A DNA stretch of 64,000 nt from Kutzneria chonburiensis (lineage in GTDB: Bacteria > Actinomycetota > Actinomycetes > Mycobacteriales > Pseudonocardiaceae). The stretch is from contig NZ_CP097263.1 in assembly GCF_028622115.1 (NCBI RefSeq), positions 2,728,001 to 2,792,000 on the forward strand, in the 5' to 3' direction. Below are positions 51,890 through 60,702 of this stretch, piece after piece. The first letter of the stretch is position 1. Every line of letters begins with the position of its first letter. The translations under genes were made by a program, and so were the position numbers. Below the pieces are notes generated by a model that was not told the origin of the DNA, did no database searches, and worked only from the letters and a program-made list of their open reading frames with translations.

Positions 51890-52741
51890 TTATCGGCTCA
51901 CGACCGTCCGACGAAACAGACGCGCCCGGTCGAGCCCGGCCAGCGTCGCCACCCCGGCCCCGACCAGCACGGCCCCACCGGCCGCGGCGATGACGGTGCC
52001 GGTCAACGGCCCGTTCACGGGATCACTACCGAGGAACGACTCCACCACGATCGTGCCGGCACAGACCAGGTAGCCGGCACAGCCGACAACGGTGACCCGG
52101 GTGCGGGTGGACGACGGCCAGGTGGTGAAACCGGTCAGCCAGGCCAGGATCGGCAGCACGAGAATGCCCTGCATGGCGGCGGCATGGGCCGGCACCAGCA
52201 CCACCGCGGCGTTGTACGCGGCGTCGAGGGAGACGCGAGCCTCGGGCGTGCCGATGGCGATCATCACCGCGCCGACGGCCAGCCCGACCAGCAGGCTGCC
52301 CAGGCCGATCTGGCCGGCGATGCGCTGCCCGGGCGACGCCGCCGACGGCCGGAAAGCCGCCCGGAACAGGGCCAACGTGGTCACGATGAGCACCGCGCCG
52401 CCGGCCGCCGCGCTGAACGCGAACGCGGCGTTCAACGGCGTGGTGGTGTTGAAGTGCGACGGGACCCCGCGCCACGCCTGCACGGAGATCACCACCACCT
52501 CGACCACCGAGGCCGCCGCGAACGCGCCGAGCACCGTGCGACGGGCCCGCAGGTCGATGAAGGTGCTGGTCCAGGTCACGGCGAACAACGTGAGGCCGAA
52601 CGCCAGCCCGAAGTCGGCCGGCTTGCGCCAGGACACCGGGCCGTCCCACGGCCCGCCGAGCACCGCCTGCACGCCCAGATGCGCCAGGCCGCCGGCGAAC
52701 AGGACGGCCGCGACGACGTAACACGCACGTTCGATCCTCAT
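51890..52741 (-). CDS. Multi-pass membrane protein of unknown function
   Basis: A 283-residue protein with about eight hydrophobic segments (for example YVVAAVLFAGGLAHLG, FGLAFGLTLFAVTW, GVPSHFNTT between helices 3 and 4). SHFNTTTPLNA and VPAHAAAMQGI, each with a His, sit at helix boundaries and recall haem-copper-free integral membrane proteins of actinomycetes. No transporter signature recognised. ATG 52741 is chosen over the in-frame 52783 because the latter adds a non-hydrophobic Gly/Pro leader. Ends 40 bp before the secreted protein start; likely its operon partner. Confidence 0.7.
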   Translation of the reverse strand: MRIERACYVVAAVLFAGGLAHLGVQAVLGGPWDGPVSWRKPADFGLAFGLTLFAVTWTSTFIDLRARRTVLGAFAAASVVEVVVISVQAWRGVPSHFNTTTPLNAAFAFSAAAGGAVLIVTTLALFRAAFRPSAASPGQRIAGQIGLGSLLVGLAVGAVMIAIGTPEARVSLDAAYNAAVVLVPAHAAAMQGILVLPILAWLTGFTTWPSSTRTRVTVVGCAGYLVCAGTIVVESFLGSDPVNGPLTGTVIAAAGGAVLVGAGVATLAGLDRARLFRRTVVSR

Positions 52742-52865
52742 GCCGCCGACGGTAGGGCCGTGACCGGCCGGCAGACATCGCACGCAGGACGTACCTACGA
52801 CCTACGCATCACGGCGTACGCGACTATTCTGGCCCGCGCCACGAGTACGACGGGAGCCGCACCAC

Positions 52866-53321
52866 ATGGACCGCGACGAGTTCGACGACGACGCGTTCGA
52901 GCAGCTCGATGCCTCGGACACCCTCGACGACGGGCCGGCCGACCCGCTGGACGAGGGCTTCTCCCCGGTGGAGAAACCGTGGGTGCTGGACGACTGGGGC
53001 ACCACGCCCCGTGAGCAGCTGACCGGCCAGTCCCTCGACGACCGGCTGGCCCGCGAGCTGCCCGACTTCGGCGCCGGCGACCTCGACGACGACGGCCTCG
53101 GCGACCAGGCCGGCTCCGACGGCGAGCTCCGCGACTACGACGAGGTCGGCGACGTACGGGCCGGCCGCCTGGTCAGCGAGTCCTACATCGCGTCGGACGC
53201 GGGCAGTGCCGGCGGCAGCGAGTGGGACGCCGACCTGCTCGGCGTGGACGTCGGCATCGACGGCGCCGGCGCGTCGGCCGAGGAGGCCGCTGTCCACATC
53301 ATCCGCGACGAAGACGCCTGA
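52866..53321 (+). CDS. DUF5709 acidic protein
   Basis: A 151-residue, strongly acidic, low-complexity protein (DEFDDDAFEQLDASD) containing the core GWTPPER-like WGTTPREQLTGQSLDDRLARE and the C-terminal EEAAVHIIRDEDA characteristic of DUF5709, found only in actinomycetes. Cytosolic; function unknown. Followed by a 16-bp hairpin. Confidence 0.85.
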   Translation: MDRDEFDDDAFEQLDASDTLDDGPADPLDEGFSPVEKPWVLDDWGTTPREQLTGQSLDDRLARELPDFGAGDLDDDGLGDQAGSDGELRDYDEVGDVRAGRLVSESYIASDAGSAGGSEWDADLLGVDVGIDGAGASAEEAAVHIIRDEDA

Positions 53322-53336
53322 ACACTGCCCTATCGG

Positions 53337-53392
53337 CCGGAAAATCGGCGGAAGTCCACAGTGGAGTCCGGATCCGTCCGCCGGTTTTCCGG
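53337..53392 (+). terminator. Cruciform-like terminator after DUF5709
   Basis: A 16-bp stem with one G-U pair (53337-53352 with 53377-53392) encloses a second hairpin TCCAC-A-GTGGA (53355-53365). Located between the DUF5709 stop and the lipoprotein GTG at 53410. Confidence 0.7.
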
Positions 53393-53409
53393 TGCCGCAG
53401 AATGGATCC

Positions 53410-55080
53410 GTGAACCGGAGACTTCTGACGGCGCTGGTCGCGGTGGCGCTGCTGATCGCGGGTTGTGACAGCGGAGCCGGCACCGTGCAGCCGGCCGAGC
53501 AGGCGGTGGGCCACAACGACATCAACCCGCAACCGGCTGACCGGATCGAGGACGGCGGGGTCATGCAGTGGCCGGTCGACGCGGTCAACGGCAACTGGAA
53601 CCCGAACAGCGTGGACGGTTCCAGCCAGACCGGACAGTGGGAGCTGACCAATGCCCTGCTGCCGTGGCTGTTCACGGTCAAGGCGGACAACTCGCTTGCC
53701 CTCGACCGTGACTACCTCACGTCGGCGTCGCTGATTTCGACGAATCCCCAGACTGTCGACTACAAGATCAACCCCAAGGCGCGCTGGTCCACCGGCCGGG
53801 CCATCGACTGGACGGACTTCCAGGCGGCCTGGCAGGCGTGCAACGGAAAGAACCCCGCCTACCAGTGCGCCAGCACCGCCGGACTGGAGAACATCGGCAG
53901 CGTCACGCGAGGCGCCGACGACCAGGACGTCAAGGTCACCTTCGACAAGCCGTTCGGCGAGTGGCAGAGCCTGTTCTCCCCACTGACGCCCAAGGAGCTC
54001 AACGCCACCGCGGACGAGTTCAACAAGGGCTGGGCCGACGCACCGAAGATCACCGCTGCCGCGTTCACGTTCGACAAGATCGACGCCACCGCCAAGACCG
54101 TGTCCGTGGTACGGGATCCGGCGTGGTGGGGAACGCCGGCGCACCTGGACCGGATCCTGTTCAAGGTGGTCGGCCGGACCGCCCTGCCGGACGCGTTCAC
54201 CAGCGGCGCCATCGACTTCTACCGCATCGGCTCCAGCCTCGACCTGTACCGGCGGGCCAAGAGCACCAAGGGGCTCACCGTGCGGCAGGCCACCGAGGCG
54301 TCGTACAACCTGCTGGACTTCAACGGCGCCGAGGGCAAGCCGCTGCACGACCAGGCCGTCCGGGTCGCGGTGGAGCAGGCGGTGGACAACCAGGCCATCG
54401 CCAGGGCGTTGCTCGGCCCGATGCTGCCGGACCCGCAGCCGCTGGGCAACCACTTCTTCGCCCAGGGAACCGCGCAGTACCAGGACAATTCCGGGCCGGT
54501 GAAGTTCAACCCGGATGCGGCGAAGAAGGCACTGGACTCCTTGGGCTACAAGCAGAACGGTGACTTCCGCGCGAAGGACGGCAAGGAGTTCGACCTCACG
54601 CTGGTGGTGCCGGCCGGCATCGCGCTCAGCACCGCCATCTCCACCCTGGTGCAGTCGCAGCTCAAGGCGGTCGGCGTCAACGTGAAGATCAACGCCGTGC
54701 CGCCGGACGAGCTGTTCGCCAAGTACATCAACCCAGGCGCGTTCGACGTCATCGGCTACGGCACCACGACGCCGGCGCAGCCGCTGGCCGCCGTCAAGAG
54801 CCAGTTCTACTCCACGCCCGGCACCACCGGCCTCAACTACAGCGCCATCGGCAGCGCCGCCGTCAACAAGCTGCTCGACGACGCCTCGGCCGAACTGGAC
54901 GACGGCAAGCGGACCGCCCTCATCCAGCAGGCCGACGCCGAGATCTGGCGGCAGGGCCACATCCTGCCCACGTACCAGATTCCCGGCACCTACGCCGTAC
55001 GCGACACCCTGGCCAACTTCGGCGCCCCCGGTTTCGCCCAGTTCCCGCTGGACTACGCGGCCATCGGCTTCACGCGCTAG
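53410..55080 (+). CDS. Orphan ABC-type peptide-binding lipoprotein (SBP family 5)
   Basis: A 556-residue solute-binding lipoprotein. The lipobox LLIAGC ends a short signal, so Cys20 is lipidated. The family 5 core includes [17 protein letters not shown] and [15 protein letters not shown]. The family delivers peptides or similar solutes to an oligopeptide ABC transporter; no permease or ATPase gene is adjacent, so the partner is elsewhere. GTG 53410 gives MNRRLLTAL. Its stop overlaps the convergent reductase gene by 4 bp. Confidence 0.88.
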   Translation: MNRRLLTALVAVALLIAGCDSGAGTVQPAEQAVGHNDINPQPADRIEDGGVMQWPVDAVNGNWNPNSVDGSSQTGQWELTNALLPWLFTVKADNSLALDRDYLTSASLISTNPQTVDYKINPKARWSTGRAIDWTDFQAAWQACNGKNPAYQCASTAGLENIGSVTRGADDQDVKVTFDKPFGEWQSLFSPLTPKELNATADEFNKGWADAPKITAAAFTFDKIDATAKTVSVVRDPAWWGTPAHLDRILFKVVGRTALPDAFTSGAIDFYRIGSSLDLYRRAKSTKGLTVRQATEASYNLLDFNGAEGKPLHDQAVRVAVEQAVDNQAIARALLGPMLPDPQPLGNHFFAQGTAQYQDNSGPVKFNPDAAKKALDSLGYKQNGDFRAKDGKEFDLTLVVPAGIALSTAISTLVQSQLKAVGVNVKINAVPPDELFAKYINPGAFDVIGYGTTTPAQPLAAVKSQFYSTPGTTGLNYSAIGSAAVNKLLDDASAELDDGKRTALIQQADAEIWRQGHILPTYQIPGTYAVRDTLANFGAPGFAQFPLDYAAIGFTR

Positions 55081-55679
55081 TCGAAGTTCAGGCCGCCGGT
55101 CCTGGTCCGCTTGATCTCGAAGAAGTCCGGGTAGCCGGCCAGCGCCACCGCGCCGTCGAACACCTTCAGCGCGTCCGCGCCGCGTGGGACGGAGCTGAGC
55201 ACCGGACCGAAGAAGGCGACCCCGTCGATGTGGATGGTCGGCGTGCCGACGTCCATGCCGACGGGGTCCATGCCTTCGTGGTGGCTCTTCCGCACGGCTT
55301 CGTCGAATTCCGTCGAATCAGCCGCCGCCGCCAACTCCGCCGGCGCACCCATCGCCGCCAGCGCCGCCGCGATCACCGCCCGTCGGTCCTTGTTGCCCTG
55401 GTTGTGGTAGCGCAGGCCGAATTCCGTGTAGTAGTCCCGCAGCGCCGCCTCACCCCGCTCCTGCGCCAGCGCCGCCGCCACCCGCACCGCCCACCAGCCC
55501 TGCGCCAGGTTGGCCTTGTACTGCTCCGGCAGCTCGTCGCGGCCGGTGTTGAGCACCGTCAGGCTCATGATGCGAAACCGCAGGTCCAGCTCCCGCTGCC
55601 GCTCCACCTCGAGGATCCAGCGCGAGGTGATCCACGCGAACGGGCAGATCGGGTCGAAGTAGAAGTCGACCTTGGTCAT
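55077..55679 (-). CDS. DsbA-fold reductase related to mycothiol-dependent Rv2466c, single active-site Cys
   Basis: A 200-residue thioredoxin-fold protein. The active-site segment is [20 protein letters not shown]; Rv2466c of M. tuberculosis has CPWCWITSRW at the same place. Here the second Cys is Ala (CPFA), leaving a monothiol site. The rest ([28 protein letters not shown]) is collinear. The family uses mycothiol to reduce nitro-aromatics or peroxide. A monothiol mechanism with mycothiol is plausible. ATG 55679 fits a family-length N-terminus; in-frame 55718 adds an extra leader. Confidence 0.85.
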   Translation of the reverse strand: MTKVDFYFDPICPFAWITSRWILEVERQRELDLRFRIMSLTVLNTGRDELPEQYKANLAQGWWAVRVAAALAQERGEAALRDYYTEFGLRYHNQGNKDRRAVIAAALAAMGAPAELAAAADSTEFDEAVRKSHHEGMDPVGMDVGTPTIHIDGVAFFGPVLSSVPRGADALKVFDGAVALAGYPDFFEIKRTRTGGLNFD

Positions 55680-55729
55680 GCGGGCGCTCCCTGGGCCGGC
55701 CGGATCGGACGTGATCAAGCATGCCCGCT

Positions 55730-56635
55730 TCAGCGCACCAGGTCGACCAGGTCCCAGTGCTGCAGGCAGCCGCGATCACAGGTCCAGTCCAGATCCTGCT
55801 GGCCGACCACCGTGCCCCGGCCGTTGGTCAGCCAGGTCGACAGCACCCCGGAATCCGGCTCGTACCAGAGCACGTCCTGGTGTCCGTCGCCGTTGAGGTC
55901 GGCAACGCCGCGCGGACCCCAGCCCCGGCAGTCGGAACCGCAGCGCCAGTCGAGATTCTGCACCCCGATCACGTGTCCGGCCCCGTTCAGCAGCCAGCTC
56001 TCGACCTCGCCCGTGGACGTGTGCCAGAACACCAGATCCGGGTGCCCGTCGTCGTTCATGTCGCCGACGCCGATCGAGTCGTGGCTGTTCCGGCACCCGT
56101 CCGAGCCACACCCGCGGTCGAGATCCTGCTTGCCCAGCACCGTTCCCTGGCCGTTGAGCAACCACGCCGACAGCACGCCGGTGGTGTGGTTCCACCACAT
56201 GATGTCCACGTGCCCGTCACCGTTGAAGTCGGCGAAGCCGAACGGAGTCCAGTCCCAGGCGCAGTTGGACGCGTTGTCGCAGCGCCAGTCCACGGACTGG
56301 AAGCCGGTCACCGTGCCGTTGCCGTCGGTCAGCCAGGCGGACAGCTCCCCCGTCGGCTGGTTCCACCACAGCAGGTCCGGCTTGCCGTCGCCGTTGAAGT
56401 CGGCGGTGCCGAGCGGCCGCCAGGTCTGCCAGCAGTCCGCCCCACAGGTCAGGTTCAGCGCCTGCTTGCCGAGCACGGTGCCACTGCCGTTGAGCTGCCA
56501 GGTCGACAGCTCGCCGCTCTCGTGGCTGAACCACATCAGGCCCTTGGCCGGGCCGGCGGCGTGGGCAGTGCCGGTGATCGACAGCGCGGCCAGCACCGCG
56601 ACCGCCAGCGCGGAGACGATTCGTCGGATTTTCAC
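55730..56635 (-). CDS. Secreted FG-GAP/VCBS repeat protein
   Basis: A 301-residue exported protein with signal [19 protein letters not shown]...AHA. It has about five copies of a ~50-residue unit of pattern DFNGDGxxDxxWWNxxTGxLSAWLxxGxGTVxG, each with the Ca-binding DxDG-like loop (NGDGKPD, NGDGHVD, NDDGHPD, NGDGHQD). It should fold as a beta-propeller. Cys residues pair within units (CGADC, CGSDC). Carbohydrate or cell-surface binding is likely; no catalytic domain. Confidence 0.85.
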   Translation of the reverse strand: MKIRRIVSALAVAVLAALSITGTAHAAGPAKGLMWFSHESGELSTWQLNGSGTVLGKQALNLTCGADCWQTWRPLGTADFNGDGKPDLLWWNQPTGELSAWLTDGNGTVTGFQSVDWRCDNASNCAWDWTPFGFADFNGDGHVDIMWWNHTTGVLSAWLLNGQGTVLGKQDLDRGCGSDGCRNSHDSIGVGDMNDDGHPDLVFWHTSTGEVESWLLNGAGHVIGVQNLDWRCGSDCRGWGPRGVADLNGDGHQDVLWYEPDSGVLSTWLTNGRGTVVGQQDLDWTCDRGCLQHWDLVDLVR

Positions 56636-56701
56636 GCCGTGCAGTGTCGGGGCGGCATGATCCCGGTGGACAGGGGACGGATTCCCGGGTGACCCGGGAA
56701 A

Positions 56702-57463
56702 TCAGGTGGTCACGGGGATGGGCAGGCCGCGCAGCAGGCGGGCGACCTCGGAGCGGAGCTCGACGAACGTCTCGCAGCCGCGGGTGGTGATCTGGTCGCG
56801 GGTACGGGGCAGGTCGACCGGGAGGTCGGCCAGCACGCGGGCCGGTGAGCCGGAGAGCACGAGCACGCGGTCGCCGAGGTAGACGCTCTCGTCGATGTCG
56901 TGGGTGACGAGCAGCATGGTGGTGCCCTGCTCGGCGTGCACCCGAAGCAACAGATCCTCCAGCTCGAACCGGGTCTGGGCGTCCACGGAGGCGAAGGGCT
57001 CGTCGAGCAGCAGCAGCGACGGCTGGTAGGCCAAAGCCCGCGCGAGGGCAACGCGTTGCTGCATACCGCCGGAGAGCTGTTGCGGATGCTTGTGCGCGGC
57101 ACCGGCCAGCCCGACCTGGGCCAGGGCGAACCGGGCCCGGTCCTGACGAACCTTCCGGCGCATACGTCCCCGCAGCGGAAACTCCACATTGGACTGGACG
57201 GTCAACCATGGGAACAGCGAGCGGCTGTAGTCCTGGAACACCACGGCGAGGTCGTCGGGCACGCCGCGAACCGGGGAACCGTGCAGCAGCACCGATCCGC
57301 CGGTCGGCGCGAGCAGGCCGGCGATGGCGCGCAGCAGCGTTGACTTGCCGCAGCCGGACGGCCCGACGATGCAGGCCAGCTCGCCGGTGTCCACGGTGAA
57401 CGACAGCTCGGCGATCGCGGCATGATCGCCGTAGACATGGCTCAGCCGAGCCAACTCAAGCAT
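56702..57463 (-). CDS. NitT/TauT-family ABC transporter ATPase
   Basis: A 253-residue ABC ATPase: Walker A GPSGCGKST, Q-loop VFQDYSRSL, signature LSGGMQQR, Walker B LLLLDEPF and H-loop VTHDIDES are all intact. Provides energy for the importer encoded upstream (two permeases and a binding protein). ATG 57463 overlaps the permease end by 8 bp; a TTG at 57472 is better spaced from AGGAGG and may be the real start, adding three residues. Confidence 0.92.
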   Translation of the reverse strand: MLELARLSHVYGDHAAIAELSFTVDTGELACIVGPSGCGKSTLLRAIAGLLAPTGGSVLLHGSPVRGVPDDLAVVFQDYSRSLFPWLTVQSNVEFPLRGRMRRKVRQDRARFALAQVGLAGAAHKHPQQLSGGMQQRVALARALAYQPSLLLLDEPFASVDAQTRFELEDLLLRVHAEQGTTMLLVTHDIDESVYLGDRVLVLSGSPARVLADLPVDLPRTRDQITTRGCETFVELRSEVARLLRGLPIPVTT

Positions 57464-58277
57464 GGTCGACAAGGTGTCCTCCTGCTCGGGCCGGCGGGCG
57501 GCGCCCGCCCGCGACGGGATGCCAGCCCAACGCACGCCGCTCCACCGCGAGCAGCAGCGTGTTGAGGGTGTAGCCGAGCACGCCGATCAGCACGACCACG
57601 GCCCACATCTGGGCGAAGTCGAACTGGTCCTGCGCGTCGCGGAGCTCGCCGCCGAGTCCGCCGTTGGCGGCGAACAGCTCGGCGACCACCATCAGCGTCA
57701 CCGACTGCGACAGGCTCACCCGCAGCCCCGCGAAGATCTTCGGCAGCGCCGCCGGCAGCACGATGCCGAGCAGCCGCCGCACCACCGGCACGCGGAACGC
57801 CCTCGCCGTGTCCAGTTGCACACGGTCGACCGTCCGCACACCGTCCACTGTGTTCAGCAGCACCGCCCACACCGCGCCGAAGAGGATCACGGCGAGCACC
57901 ATCTGCGTGCCAAGACGGCACAGCAGCACGAAAACCGGCACCAGCGCCGGCAGCGGCAGCGAACGGAGGAAGGCGAACACCGGCCCGGTGTACTCCAGCA
58001 ACCTTCGGGACAGACCAAGCGCCGTGCCCACCACGACCCCCGCCACCACCGCCGACAACCAACCACCCACCAGCCGTCCAATGCTGGGCAGCAGCGCATC
58101 AACGGCATCCGAGCTCAGGAACAGCGTCGCCGCCGTCCCGGACAACCACATCTGCCGCCCCGCGTCCAGGATCTCCAGCGGCGTAGGGAAATACGGGTGA
58201 TCGGCAATCGTGGTGAGCACCTGCCAGCACACCACCACCGCGAGGAAGACGCCCCAGCGCACCAGGAATCGGCTCAT
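57456..58277 (-). CDS. NitT/TauT-family ABC permease 1
   Basis: A 273-residue inner-membrane permease with about six helices. The coupling-helix EAA-like loop is DTARAFRVPVVRRLLGIVLPAALPKIFAGL, then VVAELFAAN. The C-terminus (WHPVAGGRRPPARAGG) is an extra hydrophilic tail. ATG 58277 overlaps the stop of permease 2. This pair of different permeases with one ATPase suggests a heterodimeric channel. Confidence 0.9.
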   Translation of the reverse strand: MSRFLVRWGVFLAVVVCWQVLTTIADHPYFPTPLEILDAGRQMWLSGTAATLFLSSDAVDALLPSIGRLVGGWLSAVVAGVVVGTALGLSRRLLEYTGPVFAFLRSLPLPALVPVFVLLCRLGTQMVLAVILFGAVWAVLLNTVDGVRTVDRVQLDTARAFRVPVVRRLLGIVLPAALPKIFAGLRVSLSQSVTLMVVAELFAANGGLGGELRDAQDQFDFAQMWAVVVLIGVLGYTLNTLLLAVERRALGWHPVAGGRRPPARAGGHLVDHA

Positions 58278-59050
58278 GCCTGCCACCCGAACCAGCGCCG
58301 GTGCACCCGTTCCAGGCCCGCGTTGATCACGTAGCCCAGTACCCCAGCCACCACGACTCCGGCCAGCACGCGGTCCATCCGGGTCGCCCCACTCGCCGCG
58401 TCGGCGATCAGCTTGCCAATGCCGCCACTGGCCCCCGTCAGCATCTCCGCCGAGATCACCACCGCCAAGCCGATGGCCGCCGACAGCCTCACACCCGTCA
58501 GCACAAACGGCGCGACACTCGGCAGCGCAACCCGAGTCAGCACCCTGAGTCGCCCCGCCCCGAACACCCTGGCAGTGTCCACTTGCAACGGTTCGATCTC
58601 GTTGAAGGCGTAGATGGTGTTGAACAGAATCGGCCACAGCCCGGCAAACACCGCCAGCGCGATCTTCGTCGTCGGGCCACCGCCGACCGACACCACCAGC
58701 AGCGGCACCAGCGCCACCGCCGGAATCGGCCGCAGGAACTCCACCACCGTCGCGCTGGCCACCTTCAGCCACGGCACTCCCGCCAGCGCCAGTCCCGCCG
58801 GCACCGCGATCCCCACCGCCAGGCCCAGCGCGATCGCCCAGGACAGCATCGTCGCCACCACCGCCAGCAGAAACCCCGGATCTGCCAGCATCACCACCAG
58901 TTGCGGGAACACGATGGACGGCGGCGGCAGGTAGTCAGCCGGCACCATCCCCGCCCGCACCACGGTTTCCCACAGCAGCAACAGAAAGGCCACACCGACC
59001 AGGCCGCGCAGCACGGCACGGCCTCCCGCCGCCGGCACCCGCACCACCAC
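58274..59050 (-). CDS. NitT/TauT-family ABC permease 2
   Basis: A 258-residue permease, similar in plan to permease 1. Its EAA-like loop is DTARVFGAGRLRVLTRVALPSVAPFVLTGVRL, then VISAEMLTGASGGIG. A run of three GTG codons at 59050-59042 makes the exact start uncertain; GAGAGG is upstream. Ends in an ATGA overlap with permease 1. Confidence 0.9.
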   Translation of the reverse strand: MVVRVPAAGGRAVLRGLVGVAFLLLLWETVVRAGMVPADYLPPPSIVFPQLVVMLADPGFLLAVVATMLSWAIALGLAVGIAVPAGLALAGVPWLKVASATVVEFLRPIPAVALVPLLVVSVGGGPTTKIALAVFAGLWPILFNTIYAFNEIEPLQVDTARVFGAGRLRVLTRVALPSVAPFVLTGVRLSAAIGLAVVISAEMLTGASGGIGKLIADAASGATRMDRVLAGVVVAGVLGYVINAGLERVHRRWFGWQA

Positions 59051-59083
59051 CTCTCGCTCTCGTGACCTCGACGGGCCGGCCCC

Positions 59084-60127
59084 TCAGCCCAGCTGCGGCA
59101 GGATCATCGGCTTCATGTCGAACTTCTGGCCGATCAGCCCGAACTGCTGCATCAGGTCGGGCACCCGCTGCAACCGGGTCGGGTCGGCCGAGATCGGGTA
59201 GGACGGCAGGTGGATCACCGGCGCGATGTCCGGCTGCACGTTGGCGTTGTCCACCATGGTCTGCTTGACCTCGGTGTCGCCCTGCTGAGTCGCCGCCTCG
59301 GTCTGGGCCTTGCGGATCGCCCGCTGGAACGCGGCGACGGTCTTGGGCAGCTGCTTGGTGGTCTGCTCGGTGGCCATGTAGCCGCTGAGCGGAATCCCGT
59401 CCAGCGCACCGGTCAGCGGCTGGAACACGGTGGTCACGCCGGCCTGCGCCTGCGCGATGGTGACGTACGGCTCGGCGAAGAAGGCGGCGTCGATCTCGCC
59501 GCTCTCCAGCTTGGGCAGCATGTCGGCAAAGCCGATCTGCTTCCAGTCCACTGTGGACCAGTCCACTTTGGCCGCACGCAGGCCGGCCATCACGGCCAGG
59601 TCGGCCATGGTGCCACGGGCGGTGACGGCGATCTTCTTGCCCTTCAGGTCTTCCGCCCGGGTCAGTGAGGATCCCTTCTTCACCACGACCGCGGTGGTGT
59701 CGGGCTTGGCCGCGGAGGCGTCGGCCACCACCCGGAGGTTCTGCTTGCCGTTGGTCTTCAGCTGCGCCTGCACCAGCACCGGGTAGGTGGCGAAGCCGAA
59801 GTCGGCGTCCCCGCCGAACACGCTGCTGATCACGCCCGGGCCGTTGGGCTTGTTGACCAGCGTGACGTCGAGGCCTTCGGCGGCGAAGTAGCCGTTCTTC
59901 TTGGCCAGCCACAGCGGGCCGACGTCGGTGCACGGGATCAGCGAGACGTTGATCTTGGTTTTCTCCAGCGTCCGGTCGCCGGCGGCCTGGACGTTCGGGT
60001 CGGCCGGGCCGCCGAGCAGGCTGCATCCGGAGTCCACCGCGGCCACCGCGGCCGCCGCCGTCACCGACAGGAACAGCCGCCGCGACCAGGCCCTGCCCGC
60101 CGTCGGACCGGCGTGTGGATCAGTCAT
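59084..60127 (-). CDS. NMT1/SsuA-type substrate-binding protein of the ABC importer
   Basis: A 347-residue solute-binding protein. An N-terminal RR-containing leader (RAWSRRLFLSVTAAAA) with DSGCS gives a possible Tat-type lipoprotein signal (Cys35). The NMT1-like core has PLWLAKKNGYFAAEGLDVTLV and FAEPYVTIAQAQ. Substrates of this family include nitrate, taurine, sulfonates, thiamine precursors and riboflavin; this one cannot be specified. AGGAGA precedes the ATG. It heads the importer operon (binding protein, permease 2, permease 1, ATPase). Confidence 0.9.
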   Translation of the reverse strand: MTDPHAGPTAGRAWSRRLFLSVTAAAAVAAVDSGCSLLGGPADPNVQAAGDRTLEKTKINVSLIPCTDVGPLWLAKKNGYFAAEGLDVTLVNKPNGPGVISSVFGGDADFGFATYPVLVQAQLKTNGKQNLRVVADASAAKPDTTAVVVKKGSSLTRAEDLKGKKIAVTARGTMADLAVMAGLRAAKVDWSTVDWKQIGFADMLPKLESGEIDAAFFAEPYVTIAQAQAGVTTVFQPLTGALDGIPLSGYMATEQTTKQLPKTVAAFQRAIRKAQTEAATQQGDTEVKQTMVDNANVQPDIAPVIHLPSYPISADPTRLQRVPDLMQQFGLIGQKFDMKPMILPQLG

Positions 60128-60702
60128 GTCGATCTTTCTCCTGACCCTCGGGTTCGATTTTCACAATTGACGTGACGCGGATCACGGCCACGACGGACGA
60201 GACTCTAGCGACATCCGCAATACCGTCATCCGGACGGCACACACGTCCACGAAGCGGAAATCCGGCCGTCAAAGGCCGGCGCCGACCCCATTTCGACGCA
60301 CGGTTTACGCCGAAGCGCGCATGCGGCCTTCCAGTAGCTGGATCGCCCTAGCAGACACCATCGCGTCCATGCGGGTGAATTCGCCAGAAATGATCAAGAC
60401 GAGAACCGGCTGCACGAGCGTTCGAAAACAGCCGCCATGATGGCGAAACGGGCTTCTGGTTGCTTCAACAACCTTTGACAGGTCCGGCGTCCATTGGTGG
60501 GACGTCACCCCGACGCGCGTCACAGGCAGGTCCTCAGCTGTGTTAAGAAGCTCCGGTGCAATTGCATCCGGCCGGTCCGAAACGTTTCGGGTGCGCATGC
60601 GTTCAATCGTCAACTGTCGACAAAAGGGCCGCTGCATCCACCCTCGAACTCCGATTCGCCTGACGGGTCCTTGTTCGGATGACCAGGGGAGCGTGTGAGG
60701 AA
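60128..60702. other. Long intergenic region between importer and sensor kinase
   Basis: About 575 bp between divergent genes without a convincing gene. It contains a CCGGCC/GGCCGG hairpin (60262-60279), a TTGACA at 60475-60480 without a clear -10, and a perfect palindrome at 60577-60590. The minus-strand reading ending at 60305 (tail ...RMDAMVSARAIQLLEG) has no plausible start and runs antisense to the kinase, so I do not call it. Confidence 0.6.
60577..60590. promoter_or_regulatory. LacI-family-like operator CCGAAACGTTTCGG
   Basis: A perfect 14-bp palindrome with core GAAACGTTTC, typical of LacI/GalR-family operators, about 125 bp before the kinase. No LacI gene is in the window, so the regulator would be elsewhere. 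Confidence 0.45.
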
